Shown here in pieces: positions 1 to 8,344 of a stretch of 64,000 bases of DNA. Source of the stretch: Natronobiforma cellulositropha (GTDB lineage: Archaea > Halobacteriota > Halobacteria > Halobacteriales > Natrialbaceae). The DNA is taken from contig NZ_JANZXN010000017.1 in assembly GCF_025629245.1 (NCBI RefSeq), positions 62,001 to 126,000 on the forward strand. The letters run 5' to 3'. Numbering within the stretch: the stretch's first letter is position 1; each line of letters opens with the position of its first letter. The translations under genes were made by a program, and so were the position numbers. Under the pieces are notes generated by a model. That model worked only from the letters and a program-made list of their open reading frames with translations, ran no database searches and was not told where the DNA came from.

Positions 1-264
1 ACCGGCGGCACCGTCGCCTTCGTCGGTCTCGCCCCCGAGGCGGAGATTCCCCTCGACGTGCTCGAGATCGTCACCCGCGAACTCGACGTCGTCGGGACGA
101 TGCGCTTCGCGAACACCTACCAGACGGCCGTCTCGCTGCTCGCCGACGGCCGCGTCGACGTGGCCGGACTGATCGACTTCGAAGCGCCGCTCGCGGAGGT
201 GACGGCGGCGTTCGAACGCTCGAAACGCGAGGCGGTCGTCAAGGGGATGCTCACGGTCGGCTGA
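1..264 (+). CDS. Zinc-type alcohol/polyol dehydrogenase, C-terminal part (truncated by window start)
   Basis: The reading frame is open from base 1 and ends at the TGA before dph5, giving about 87 residues. It contains the end of a Rossmann fold (TGGTVAFVGLAPE) and the closing segment of medium-chain zinc-dependent dehydrogenases of the sorbitol/xylitol type (LDVVGTMRFANTYQTAVSLL, ending VVKGMLTVG). Known for the family: NAD(P)-dependent oxidation of polyols or secondary alcohols in the cytoplasm. The catalytic zinc residues lie upstream of the window, so the substrate cannot be assigned. It runs tail-to-tail with dph5, leaving no gap. Its position a few kilobases from a sugar importer fits polyol use but is not proof. 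Confidence 0.8.
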   Translation, partial: TGGTVAFVGLAPEAEIPLDVLEIVTRELDVVGTMRFANTYQTAVSLLADGRVDVAGLIDFEAPLAEVTAAFERSKREAVVKGMLTVG

Positions 265-1080
265 TCAGGCGATCTCGAGGGTCTCACGGTCTGCGCCGGC
301 GAGTTCGACCAGCGCGTCGGCCTCGAGTAGGTGGAGGTGGCCGGGAATCACGAGGAGGTGCAGCGGGTCGCCGAACTCGCGGGTGGCGAGGTCCGCCAAT
401 CGGCCCGCCTCGACGAGCGGGTCGGGACTCCCGGCGCGGGCGACGACGACGCCCGTCAGGTCGGGATACTCCTCGGCGAGCAGGCTCGCACCGACGTCGG
501 CGGTCATGTACTCGTCGCCCTCGGGTTCGGGACTGTCCGCCCGGCGGTTCTCGGTCTCGTCGCCGACCTTGATGTCCAGGTAGACGACCGTGTGGAGGTC
601 ACGCGCGCGGTTCTCGTCGATCGTTTCGGTGACGCTCGAGGGCAGGCCGTCTGCGCCGTGAGCGTAGGGAAACGGCAGGGTCGTCGCCTTCCCGAAGCGG
701 TAGTTCTGTAAGCCGGTGAGCGAACTGGTGGCCGTCTGGGCGGTCACGCCGTGGATCACCCGCGTCTCGATGCCCCGCTCGTGGGCGCGCAGGCGTAAGT
801 CGACGTGGGTGGTCGAGATCATCGTATCACCCGCGGTGAGGAAGACCACGTCGTCGGTCTCTGCGGCCGCCAGGATGTCCTCGGGGTCGCGTTCGACGCC
901 CGCGCGCTCGCGGACCTCGATCTCGATCCCGTGTGCGCGCTCGAGGTCTGCGACGGTCGCGCCGAGCAGTCGGCTGGTGTAGAACTCGGCGAAGGCGCGG
1001 TCGGCCGCCCGGAGCGCGTCCTGGCCCTCGAGCGTGATCGAGCGCTCGTCGTAGAGTCCGAGACCGATGAACGTGAGCAT
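265..1080 (-). CDS. dph5: Diphthine synthase Dph5
   Basis: This 271-residue protein is an S-adenosylmethionine methyltransferase of the second step of diphthamide synthesis on the conserved histidine of translation elongation factor aEF2. The start MLTFIGLGLYDERSIT is the family's first strand. VFLTAGDTMISTTHVDLRL, near residues 79-97, is the SAM-binding GDP-type loop, and VIHGVTAQTATSSLTGLQNYRFG, written here in part, is the next conserved block. The length matches archaeal Dph5. The gene is monocistronic, divergent from trm5 and convergent with the upstream dehydrogenase. The start was chosen at the family N-terminus. The other diphthamide genes are not in this window. Confidence 0.95.
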   Translation of the reverse strand: MLTFIGLGLYDERSITLEGQDALRAADRAFAEFYTSRLLGATVADLERAHGIEIEVRERAGVERDPEDILAAAETDDVVFLTAGDTMISTTHVDLRLRAHERGIETRVIHGVTAQTATSSLTGLQNYRFGKATTLPFPYAHGADGLPSSVTETIDENRARDLHTVVYLDIKVGDETENRRADSPEPEGDEYMTADVGASLLAEEYPDLTGVVVARAGSPDPLVEAGRLADLATREFGDPLHLLVIPGHLHLLEADALVELAGADRETLEIA

Positions 1081-1165
1081 GGTCGCCGTAGACGCGGCCG
1101 CCGGTAGAAGCTTTCGAGTTGGCCCAAAGCGTCAGCGTTAGGACCCGTCGGCGGCGACTCGAGGT

Positions 1166-2161
1166 ATGGAGCAGGTCCCCTGCGTTCGCGTTCGCCCGAC
1201 CGACGGCGAGACGACCCGCCGGGCGCTGGCCGAGGCGAACCTCCTCGCTGACGGCTACGAGATCACCGTCGAGGACGGCTGGCTCTACGTGCCAGTGGCC
1301 GACCCCGAGGCGGCGCTCGAGGCGCTCTCGGGGGCCGAAGTCGTCGACTACGCCGCCCCGGTCCGCGAGACGCTGACGCGCCCGGCGGACCTCCTCGGGT
1401 ACGAACCCTCCTACGAGCGCATCGGCGAGGTCGCGCTCCTCGACGAGGACGACCCCGAGCGAGCGATGACGATCGCGCGGGCCATCGTCGACTCGGACCT
1501 GCCGCTCGAGACCGTCCTCGACAAGGCGTCGGCGATTTCGGGTGAGACCCGCGTGCGCGAGTGGACCGTTCTGGCCGGTGAGGGCACCGAGGTCCTCCAC
1601 CGCGAGTACGGCTGTACGTTCGCGCTCGATCTGGCCGAGGTGTACTTCTCGCCGCGACTCGCCACCGAGCGCCACCGGGTCGCCGAGCAGGTGGCCGCGG
1701 GCGAACGCGCCTTCGACATGTTCGCGGGTGTGGGCCCGTTCGTCATCCCGTTCGCGAAACGCGGCGCGGCGTGTGTCGGCTGTGACGTAAACGAGCGCGC
1801 CATCGAGTACCTCCGCGAGAACGCCCGGCGAAACGACGTCACAGATCGGGTGACGGCCATCTGTGCCGACGTTCGCGAGGTGGCCCCCGAGTACGAACAC
1901 TGGGCCGACCGCCTCGTGATGAACCTGCCTCACAGCGCCGACGAGTTCCTCGAGTCGGCCGTCACGCTCGCCGGCGAGCGGTGTACGCTCCACTACTACG
2001 ACATCCAGCACGAGGACGACCCCTTCGGTCCCGGCGAGCGCGCGATTCGTGTCGCGGCCGAACCCGACTACGAGGTGTCGGTCACCGAGCGGCGCGTAGT
2101 CCGATCCTACGCCCCCCACGAGCTAAACGTCTGTCTCGACGTCTCACTCGAGCGTTCGTGA
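1166..2161 (+). CDS. trm5: tRNA (guanine37-N1)-methyltransferase Trm5-like
   Basis: The 331-residue protein begins with a small N-terminal D1-like domain (residues 1-65), continues through the linker ending in the EYGCTFALDLAEVYFS segment, and ends in a class I Rossmann methyltransferase. Visible signatures are FDMFAGVGPF (SAM binding, near 193), CDVNERAIEYL, and NLPHSADEFL near 251, the Trm5/TYW2 counterpart of an NPPY motif. Known role: methylation of G37 in tRNA, preventing frameshifting. It sits head-to-head with dph5 and just upstream of a tRNA gene. TYW2/Taw2-type aminocarboxypropyl transferases are related, but the NLPHSA motif and domain order favour Trm5. Confidence 0.88.
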   Translation: MEQVPCVRVRPTDGETTRRALAEANLLADGYEITVEDGWLYVPVADPEAALEALSGAEVVDYAAPVRETLTRPADLLGYEPSYERIGEVALLDEDDPERAMTIARAIVDSDLPLETVLDKASAISGETRVREWTVLAGEGTEVLHREYGCTFALDLAEVYFSPRLATERHRVAEQVAAGERAFDMFAGVGPFVIPFAKRGAACVGCDVNERAIEYLRENARRNDVTDRVTAICADVREVAPEYEHWADRLVMNLPHSADEFLESAVTLAGERCTLHYYDIQHEDDPFGPGERAIRVAAEPDYEVSVTERRVVRSYAPHELNVCLDVSLERS

Positions 2162-2236
2162 CCGGCCTGTCACCGCCGCACACGCCGGGTGCGATTCGCA
2201 ATCCTTATGGCCGGTTTCGAACCTATATCAAGTAGC

Positions 2237-2309
2237 GCCGGTGTAGCTCAGCTGGCAGAGCGAATCCTTCGTAAGGATTAGGTCGAGGGTTCAAATCCCT
2301 CCACCGGCT
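2237..2309 (+). tRNA. tRNA-Thr (anticodon CGT)
   Basis: The sequence folds as a full cloverleaf. The acceptor GCCGGTG pairs with CACCGGC, the D-arm is GCTC..GAGC, and the anticodon stem AATCC/GGATT closes the loop TTCGTAA (anticodon CGT, reading ACG). The T-arm is GAGGG-TTCAAAT-CCCTC. Length is 73 bases without an encoded CCA, and no intron is visible. It lies 75 bases downstream of trm5. Confidence 0.96.
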
Positions 2310-2349
2310 TGTCTTCTGCGACGAACGGACGTGAGGAGCGAAGCGAGCC

Positions 2350-2402
2350 GTGGAGGGATTTGAATCAGGGAGCAGCTCCGCTGCGACCGTGGTTCAAATC
2401 CC
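2350..2402. repeat. Inverted copy of tRNA-Thr 3' segment forming a long hairpin
   Basis: GTGGAGGGATTTGAA at 2350-2364 is the exact reverse complement of the tRNA segment at 2290-2304. GGGATTTGAA (2355-2364) can also pair perfectly with TTCAAATCCC (2393-2402), enclosing an inner GCAG-CTCCG-CTGC hairpin. The structure sits between the tRNA and the convergent ABC-transporter ATPase gene and could terminate or process either transcript. Origin from the tRNA end is inferred. Confidence 0.7.
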
Positions 2403-2433
2403 GTGCCTCTCTTCTCGAGATGTCCCGCCTGTT

Positions 2434-3576
2434 TCAGCCCTGCGGCCCGAGCAGCGCCGTCTCGTCTTCGATTTCCCGGTTGTGCAGCGCCTCGCCGGTG
2501 GCTCGAGCGAACAGGTGGATCGCCGACTCGGGAATCCGCGCGAGGGAGCGCCCGCCGGGTTCGACGTGGCGCATGCCGTCGACGGTGACGGTGAGCGTCG
2601 TCTCGCCGTCGACGAGTTCGACCAGGAGGTTGTTGCCGTCGCCCATCGGTTCGACGACCTCGATTGAGACGGGGACCTCGTGGTGGCCGGGGGTCTCGCC
2701 CTCGCGTATCTCGATGTCTTCGGGGCGGACGCCGAGGGTGAGGTCGGTGTGGCCCTGGAGGTTCTCGCGGGTCGCCGCCGAGAGGGGGTAGGTGAGACCG
2801 CCGCCGACGAGGTGGCCGTCCTCGAGCGTTACGTCGACGAAGTTCATCGAAGGCTCGCCGATGAAGCCCGCGACGAAGCGGTTCGTCGGGCGGTGGTAAC
2901 ACTCGAGCGGGGTGGCGACCTGCTGGAGGCGGCCGCCGTCTAAGATGGCGATGCGGTCGCCCATCGTCATCGCCTCGGTCTGGTCGTGGGTGACGTAGAC
3001 GGTGGTGACGCCGAGGTCGGCCTGGAGGCGCTGGAGTTCCATGCGCATCCCCGAGCGGAGTTTGGCGTCGAGGTTCGAGAGCGGTTCGTCCATCAGGAAG
3101 ACGTCGGGGTCGCGGACGATGGCTCGCCCGAGGGCGACGCGCTGTTGCTGGCCGCCGGAGAGTTCCCGGGGTTTGCGCTCGAGGAGGTCGTCGATCTCGA
3201 GGAGGGTGGCGGTCTCCTCGACCGTCTCGTTCATCGCGGCTTTCGAGCGGTCGGTCGACTCCTCGAGTCCGAAGCGCATGTTCTGCCGGACGGTCATGTG
3301 CGGGTAGAGCGCGTAGTTCTGGAACACCATCGCGATGTTCCGGTGCTGGGCAGGCTGGTCGTTGACGACGGTGTCGCCGATGGCGATCGTTCCCTCGGTG
3401 ATCGTCTCGAGACCGGCGATCATCCGGAGCGTGGTGGATTTGCCACAGCCGGAGGGACCGACGAGGACGAGGAACTCGCCGTCTTCGATCTCTATCGAGA
3501 CGTCGTCGACCGCGACGATCTCGTCGTCGCCGTCTGCGAAGCGTTTCGTCAGGTGTTCGAGTGTGAGTGGTGCCAT
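2434..3576 (-). CDS. ABC transporter ATP-binding protein, MalK/UgpC type
   Basis: A 380-residue cytoplasmic ATPase energising a sugar-type importer. Walker A GPSGCGKST is near residue 38, the signature LSGGQQQR near 139, and Walker B with VFLMDEPLSNLD near 160. The switch histidine follows in YVTHDQTEAMTMGDRIAIL. Residues from about 240 to the end form the MalK-type regulatory OB-fold domain (TLGVRPEDIEIREGE). The length is normal for this class. It is the last gene of the importer operon, 10 bases after the second permease. Some archaeal MalK-like ATPases serve several importers; whether this one does is unknown. Confidence 0.93.
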   Translation of the reverse strand: MAPLTLEHLTKRFADGDDEIVAVDDVSIEIEDGEFLVLVGPSGCGKSTTLRMIAGLETITEGTIAIGDTVVNDQPAQHRNIAMVFQNYALYPHMTVRQNMRFGLEESTDRSKAAMNETVEETATLLEIDDLLERKPRELSGGQQQRVALGRAIVRDPDVFLMDEPLSNLDAKLRSGMRMELQRLQADLGVTTVYVTHDQTEAMTMGDRIAILDGGRLQQVATPLECYHRPTNRFVAGFIGEPSMNFVDVTLEDGHLVGGGLTYPLSAATRENLQGHTDLTLGVRPEDIEIREGETPGHHEVPVSIEVVEPMGDGNNLLVELVDGETTLTVTVDGMRHVEPGGRSLARIPESAIHLFARATGEALHNREIEDETALLGPQG

Positions 3577-3586
3577 GTGTGTTCTC

Positions 3587-4498
3587 TCAGGATGCGCCGG
3601 TGATGCCCTTGGCGAACTGTCTGCCGAAGACGACGTAGACGACGATGGTGGGTAAGGCAGCGATGAACGCGCCCGCCATCTGGATGTTGTACTCCTGGAC
3701 CATCGAGCCCTGGAGGACGTTCAGCGACTGGGTGACGACGTAGTTCGACCGGCTGGTGACGAGGACGAGCGCGAACAGCAGGTCGTTCCAGACCTGGGTG
3801 AACTGGTAGATGAGCGCGACGGCGAACATCGGCGCGGAGAGCGGGAGGACGATCCGCCGGTAGATAGTGAACGGACTCGCGCCGTCGAGTTTCGCCGCTT
3901 CGATCATCGCGTCGTCCATCGCCAGATAGTACGAGCGAAAGAGGATCGTACAGATGGGGACGCCGTAGGCGGTGTGGGTGATCGTCAGCTCGATCAGGTC
4001 CGCACGGTTCGCCAGAAACGGCGCGAACGAGAGCAACCCCGCGACGTCGACGGCCGACCAGAACTGGCGGAGCGGAACGAGTACCGACTGGTAGGGGAGG
4101 AACACACCCGCCAGGAAGAGGACGAGGATGGCCACCTGGCCGCGCCAGGAGAGCTTCGTGAGTCCGTAGGCGGCGAGGCTCCCGAGCGTCGCCGAGAGCA
4201 CCGTCGCCGGGAGGACGAAGGTGACGCTGTTGAGCAGGCCACCCTGCATCGTCGCGAACGCGAGCTCCCACGGCTCGAGCGTGAACCCCTCCGGCATCGG
4301 TGGTGCGAGCGGACTCGTCCGGACGAACGCCGACTGGGTCTTGAACGCGGTCGTCAGCCCGCTCCACAGCGGCGAGAGGTAGAAGGCGATCAGGCCACAC
4401 AGGATGGCGTAGAGGGAGATGCGTTCGAGGTCGACACCGTCGAGTCGCGTGTCTGCTCGCGTGGGGTCCGTCGTCGGTTTCACTGTGTCGTCGCTCAT
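3587..4498 (-). CDS. Carbohydrate ABC transporter permease, MalG type
   Basis: A 303-residue membrane protein with about six hydrophobic segments and the binding-protein-dependent transport signature EAAKLDGASPFTIYRRIVLPL near residues 196-216, written here in part; this EAA loop docks on the ATPase. Family knowledge: it forms a heterodimeric channel with the neighbouring MalF-type permease. It lies between the other permease and the ATPase gene on the same strand, with short spacers, so it is certainly part of the same operon. The cytoplasmic N-terminus (first 30 residues) is polar and acidic, as expected in a halophile. Confidence 0.93.
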   Translation of the reverse strand: MSDDTVKPTTDPTRADTRLDGVDLERISLYAILCGLIAFYLSPLWSGLTTAFKTQSAFVRTSPLAPPMPEGFTLEPWELAFATMQGGLLNSVTFVLPATVLSATLGSLAAYGLTKLSWRGQVAILVLFLAGVFLPYQSVLVPLRQFWSAVDVAGLLSFAPFLANRADLIELTITHTAYGVPICTILFRSYYLAMDDAMIEAAKLDGASPFTIYRRIVLPLSAPMFAVALIYQFTQVWNDLLFALVLVTSRSNYVVTQSLNVLQGSMVQEYNIQMAGAFIAALPTIVVYVVFGRQFAKGITGAS

Positions 4499-4564
4499 CG
4501 CTGGCGCACCTCGTCGGTCTCTCTGGGCTGGTGTCTCCCGTCTCGTTCGAGCGTGGCAGTCATC

Positions 4565-5572
4565 TCAGAGGGCACCCCGTCGGTACTGGACGTAGAGGTA
4601 GGGGGCGACGATGGCGAGGGCCATCACGAAGAGGACGGTCGCGACGGCCGCACCGTAGGCCCACTGGGCGCGGGAGAAGGCGACGCGGAACATCATCACG
4701 GCGAGGATGTCTGCCGAGCGCCCGGGGTTGTCCCCGAACATGACGAAGATGAAGTCGAACGCCTTGAGCGCGAACACCATGAGGACGACGACGGCCGACA
4801 CCGTCGCGGCGCTGAGCTGGGGGATAATGACGCGCCAGTACATCCGGAGCGTGCTCGCGCCGTCGACTTTCGCCGCCTCGTAGTGTTCGTCGGGAATCGC
4901 ACGCAGACCGGCGAGGTAGACGACCATCGCGTAGCCGCTGAACTGCCAGGTGAGCGCGAAGATGATCGCCCACAGGCGTGTGCGTGGATTGCCGATCCAG
5001 TCGCTCGCGAGTACGTCGAGACCGATCCCTCGCAAGACCACGTTGATCGTCCCGGTCGTCGGGTTGTACATCCACGACCAGAAGATGGCGGTGACGACGA
5101 ACGAGAGCGCCATCGGCAGGAGGTAGATGGTCCTGAAGGTGTTCTCGAAGCGGATGTCCCGGTCGACGAGGATGGCGAGGACGAGACCGATGGCGAGTGA
5201 GACGCCGGTGAACGCGACGAGTAAGATCACCGTGTTTCGAAACGCCGCGCGAAAGGAGCGGTCGCCCGGCAGTTCACGGTACATCTCGAGTGAGAGGCTC
5301 GTGTACTCCGGTTGGCCGAGACCGCTCCAGTCGGTCAACGAGATGAGCAGGTTCCAGCCGACGGCGCCGTAGACGAACCAGCCCATGAGGAGCGCGGGCG
5401 GCAGCCAGAACGGAATCGCCTGGACCGCGTCGCTGTACCAGAGCTTCGAAACCGGGCTCACGGGTGCCTTCGCGCTTCCTTCGTCGAGGCCGCCGTCGGT
5501 GCGTGCCTGCTGCTCCGGTGGCCGTCGCTGGCGACGGAGGCGGGCGAGCGCCGCGGCGATGTCTGGTCCCAT
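4565..5572 (-). CDS. Carbohydrate ABC transporter permease, MalF type
   Basis: A 335-residue permease with a 45-residue cytoplasmic N-terminus followed by about six transmembrane helices. The EAA loop reads EAAKVDGASTLRMYWRVIIP, near residue 230. It pairs with the downstream MalG-type protein to form the translocation pore. It starts 14 bases after the stop of the binding-protein gene and is followed by a 66-base gap before the next permease. The substrate is not readable from the sequence; related haloarchaeal systems import glucose, other sugars or glycerol phosphate. Confidence 0.92.
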   Translation of the reverse strand: MGPDIAAALARLRRQRRPPEQQARTDGGLDEGSAKAPVSPVSKLWYSDAVQAIPFWLPPALLMGWFVYGAVGWNLLISLTDWSGLGQPEYTSLSLEMYRELPGDRSFRAAFRNTVILLVAFTGVSLAIGLVLAILVDRDIRFENTFRTIYLLPMALSFVVTAIFWSWMYNPTTGTINVVLRGIGLDVLASDWIGNPRTRLWAIIFALTWQFSGYAMVVYLAGLRAIPDEHYEAAKVDGASTLRMYWRVIIPQLSAATVSAVVVLMVFALKAFDFIFVMFGDNPGRSADILAVMMFRVAFSRAQWAYGAAVATVLFVMALAIVAPYLYVQYRRGAL

Positions 5573-5586
5573 CGAGTGTGTCCCGA

Positions 5587-6879
5587 TCAGAAGATGTCGA
5601 TCAGTTCCTGGGTCGTCTCGTCGGGGTCCCAGTTGTCGGTGAAGACGGCGAAGGTCTCTTCGACTTCGCTCGACTGCTCCGGGTTCAGGCCACTGCCGTG
5701 GGCGATCGAGACCGTCTGTTCGCTCGAGGCTTCGAAGTCGTCCATCTGGTCCTGCGAGAAGTCGGGGAACTCGTCGGTCGGGACGTCAGTCCGCGGCGGG
5801 ATCGATCCCTTGAGTGGGTTGAACCGTTCCTGGGCGTCGACCGAGGTGCAGTAGGTGAGAAACGCCTCGGTCGCGTCGGGGGTGGGGTTGTTCGAGGGCA
5901 TGACGAACGAGTCCATCACCATGGTGTAGACGTCGTCGGTGCCGGGGAAGGCGATGTAGTCCCAGTCCTCGCCGTACTCGAAGTCGTCGCCCTCGGCCTG
6001 GTACTGGCCGGCGGCCCAGTCGCCGTTGTGGTGGAAGGCCGCGTCGCCGGTGATGACGTCGGCGTTGGCCTCGTCCCAGCCGACCGAGCCAGCGTCCTCG
6101 TTGAAGTACTCGCTGTACTCCTCGACGAGGGTGAGCGACTCGTGAATCTCGTCTTCGAGGTCGGCGGTCTCTCCCGCGAGGAACGACTCGAAGGCGTCGA
6201 CGCCGTGTTGGCCCGTGAAGACGACCTCCCAGAGCTGGAGGACGCCCCATGGCTCCTGGGTCTGCTGGGCGAGTCCGGTGTAGCCCGCGTCGTCGGCCGC
6301 GGCGAACGCGTCGAGGAGGTCTTCGGGTGAGTCGATGTCGTCGACGTCGATGCCCGCGTCGTCGACGGCCTCGACGTTGTAGAAGACGTTGTTCAGCCGG
6401 TGGATGTTGATCGGCACCGAGACGACCTCGCCCTCGGGGCTGGCGGCATCGAGCACCGACTCGAGGTAGGCGTCCTCGGCGTCCTCGTCGTAGACGTGGC
6501 TCACGTCCTCGAGCGCGTCGGCGTCGGTGTAGGGCCTGAGTGCCTCGCCGGGCCAGATCTGGAACGTACTCGGTGGGTCCTGGTCGATGACGCGCGTCTG
6601 GATCGCGGCGTCGATCGCTGCGCCTGCGCCACCGGGTTCGGGATTGTTTTCGATCTCGATCTCCGGGTGTTCCTCGCCGAACCCATCTAACAGCGCCGTC
6701 AGCGCCTCCTCTTCGCCACCGGCGGTCCACCAGTGGACGATCTCGAGGTCGCCGTCGCCGCCCGCACCGTCGTCGTCATCGCCGTCTTCGTCGTCGGTAC
6801 AGCCGGCGAGCGCGAGCGACCCGAGCGTCGCAGTCGTGAGTACGTATCGGCGGCGTGTGAGGGTCCGTGTATCGACCAT
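5587..6879 (-). CDS. Extracellular solute-binding lipoprotein of the sugar ABC importer
   Basis: A 430-residue secreted binding protein. The N-terminus has a twin-arginine motif (TRRRYVL) followed by a lipobox LALAGC, so it is predicted to be exported folded by Tat and lipid-anchored outside the cell. The mature start is an Asp/Glu/Gly linker, then a family 1 solute-binding fold beginning EIVHWWTAGGEEEAL. It delivers substrate to the two permeases encoded downstream. It is the first gene of the operon, and a TATA-like box lies about 30 bases upstream of its ATG. The binding specificity is not assignable. Confidence 0.93.
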   Translation of the reverse strand: MVDTRTLTRRRYVLTTATLGSLALAGCTDDEDGDDDDGAGGDGDLEIVHWWTAGGEEEALTALLDGFGEEHPEIEIENNPEPGGAGAAIDAAIQTRVIDQDPPSTFQIWPGEALRPYTDADALEDVSHVYDEDAEDAYLESVLDAASPEGEVVSVPINIHRLNNVFYNVEAVDDAGIDVDDIDSPEDLLDAFAAADDAGYTGLAQQTQEPWGVLQLWEVVFTGQHGVDAFESFLAGETADLEDEIHESLTLVEEYSEYFNEDAGSVGWDEANADVITGDAAFHHNGDWAAGQYQAEGDDFEYGEDWDYIAFPGTDDVYTMVMDSFVMPSNNPTPDATEAFLTYCTSVDAQERFNPLKGSIPPRTDVPTDEFPDFSQDQMDDFEASSEQTVSIAHGSGLNPEQSSEVEETFAVFTDNWDPDETTQELIDIF

Positions 6880-6903
6880 GCTATTACCCTTGGAAACTTT
6901 CGT

Positions 6904-6915
6904 TGAAATATATGT
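6904..6915 (-). promoter_or_regulatory. TATA-like promoter element of the ABC importer operon
   Basis: Read on the minus strand, the bases form CATATATTTC, centred about 30 bases before the ATG at 6879. That distance matches a haloarchaeal promoter making a leaderless transcript. The surroundings are markedly AT-rich compared with the rest of the window. Confidence 0.6.
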
Positions 6916-6959
6916 CGATACGGCGAAACAATTCTCCGATTATGGACAATGATTTTGAT

Positions 6960-6978
6960 ATGTGGGACGGGGCCACAT
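6960..6978. promoter_or_regulatory. Inverted repeat ATGTGG-N7-CCACAT upstream of DUF4013 gene
   Basis: A 6-base inverted repeat lies between an AT-rich TATA-like stretch (TTTTGATA, 6953-6960) and the ATG at 6992. Its position over the expected transcription start would suit a repressor site. No regulator is identified. Confidence 0.35.
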
Positions 6979-6991
6979 CTGACCGCTGAGT

Positions 6992-7633
6992 ATGTTCGAG
7001 GCGCTCCGATATCCGGCCCGTGGCCGTACGGGCGAGAAGGCGGTGCTGGCGGCCTGGCTCTGCGTCTTCCTCCACGCGATTGCCCTCCCCGTACTCGCGC
7101 TGGTCCCGCTGGTCGGCTACCTGGCGTCGGTGCTCGTCGCGGGTGGCGAACGCACCCCGCCGCCGGTCTTCGAGCGCTCGCTCCTCGCTCGCAGCCTCGG
7201 CGCAGCGGTGCTCACCGTCGCCTACGCCGCCGGGCCGGTGGCCATCGTGCTCGTCACGGTACGGTTGCTGCTCGAGACGGCACGCGAACCGACCGGCGCG
7301 GACGTCTTCGTCGTCTTCGCCGGTTCGACGGCCGTCCTCGCTACGCTCGCCGTCGCGGCGTATCTGCTCCCCATCGCTCTCGCGAACTACGCCACGGCGG
7401 GGTCGCTTCGAGCCGGGTTCTCGACGCTCTCGCCCGTCGCGACCCACGCCGGATACTTCGTGGGCTGGTGTTCGGGGCTCGTCCTCGCGCTCGTCGGGGT
7501 AACCCTCTCGAGTGGCTTGCTCGGTGCCTCGAGCGCGCTCACCGTCGTCGGGGCGTTCGTCGGCGGCTACACGGCGCTCGTCGCCACGCGCCGGGTCGCT
7601 CGCGGCTACGCACTCGCGAGCGAGCGCCGGTGA
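6992..7633 (+). CDS. DUF4013-type integral membrane protein
   Basis: A 213-residue, very hydrophobic protein with about six membrane segments. The start MFEALRYPARG followed by two paired helices, and the later PIALANYATAGSLRAGFS segment, match the DUF4013 family of archaeal membrane proteins. No enzymatic motif is seen and the function is unknown. It is divergent from the ABC importer operon and convergent with the EcfT gene, ending 2 bases before it. Confidence 0.75.
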   Translation: MFEALRYPARGRTGEKAVLAAWLCVFLHAIALPVLALVPLVGYLASVLVAGGERTPPPVFERSLLARSLGAAVLTVAYAAGPVAIVLVTVRLLLETAREPTGADVFVVFAGSTAVLATLAVAAYLLPIALANYATAGSLRAGFSTLSPVATHAGYFVGWCSGLVLALVGVTLSSGLLGASSALTVVGAFVGGYTALVATRRVARGYALASERR

Positions 7634-7635
7634 GT

Positions 7636-8340
7636 TCAGACGGCTGCCGACGCCACGAGCACTACCGCGAGCGCGAGTACCGGCGCGTCGAGGCGCGTGA
7701 AGGCGAGGTGTGGCAGCGTCGGGTTCCAGGAGAAACAGCGTGCCTGCAGCGCCAGCGAGAGCCGATCCGCCCGCTCGAACGCCCGCGAGAGACCGAGGAG
7801 ACCGATGGTGCCCGCGCGCTCGAGCGCACTGCGTTCGTCGCCGAGTCGGGCGGCCATCGCCTCGCGAATCGTCCGCAGGTCGGCCGTGATCACGGGGAGG
7901 AACCGGAAGACGAGGGCGACGCCGGTGGCGAGCAGGCGGCCGGCCCTCCCGGGTACGGTCCGCTGAATCGCGGCTCTGGAGTCACGAACCGGCGTCGAGC
8001 GGACGTAGGCGGCACTGACGAGCAAGATCAGGAGGACGCGGTAGCTCGCGAACGCGGGGTCGACCGCGGCCGCTGGCTCGACCCAGGGGGCACCGAGGGT
8101 GAGCGCCGCGAGCAGCGGTCCCACTGCGAGGACGACGATGGGGATCCGGTAGGCGTACAGCGTCCGTCCGAGCGCCACGCGAGCGCTCACGAGAACGACG
8201 GCGGTGAGGGCGGTGAGCGCGACGAGTGCGGACGGCGTCGTGTGTGCGAGCGCGGTGAACGCGAACCCGAACTGGAAGGCGAGTTTCGAGCGCGGATCGA
8301 GGCAGTGGGCGAGCGTCTCGTCGGGTTCGTAGACCACCAT
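7636..8340 (-). CDS. bioN: Energy-coupling factor transporter transmembrane protein EcfT (BioN-like)
   Basis: A 234-residue membrane protein. The N-terminus TLAHCLDPRSKLAFQ is the EcfT/CbiQ entry signature. Two Ala-Arg coupling motifs (EAMAARLG and ALQARCF) lie in the C-terminal cytoplasmic helices that contact the ATPase. Known role: it links ATP hydrolysis by EcfA to the substrate-binding S component. It is the third gene of bioY-ecfA-ecfT, starting 4 bases after EcfA stops. Because BioY is the only S component in the operon, a dedicated biotin transporter is the simplest reading. Confidence 0.88.
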   Translation of the reverse strand: MVVYEPDETLAHCLDPRSKLAFQFGFAFTALAHTTPSALVALTALTAVVLVSARVALGRTLYAYRIPIVVLAVGPLLAALTLGAPWVEPAAAVDPAFASYRVLLILLVSAAYVRSTPVRDSRAAIQRTVPGRAGRLLATGVALVFRFLPVITADLRTIREAMAARLGDERSALERAGTIGLLGLSRAFERADRLSLALQARCFSWNPTLPHLAFTRLDAPVLALAVVLVASAAV

Positions 8341-8344
8341 CGAC

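Noticed and set aside
2391-2420. Possible second tRNA starting from a T-arm-like sequence
   Set aside because: The stem bases do not pair and there is no acceptor, D-arm or anticodon; it is only the right side of the hairpin.
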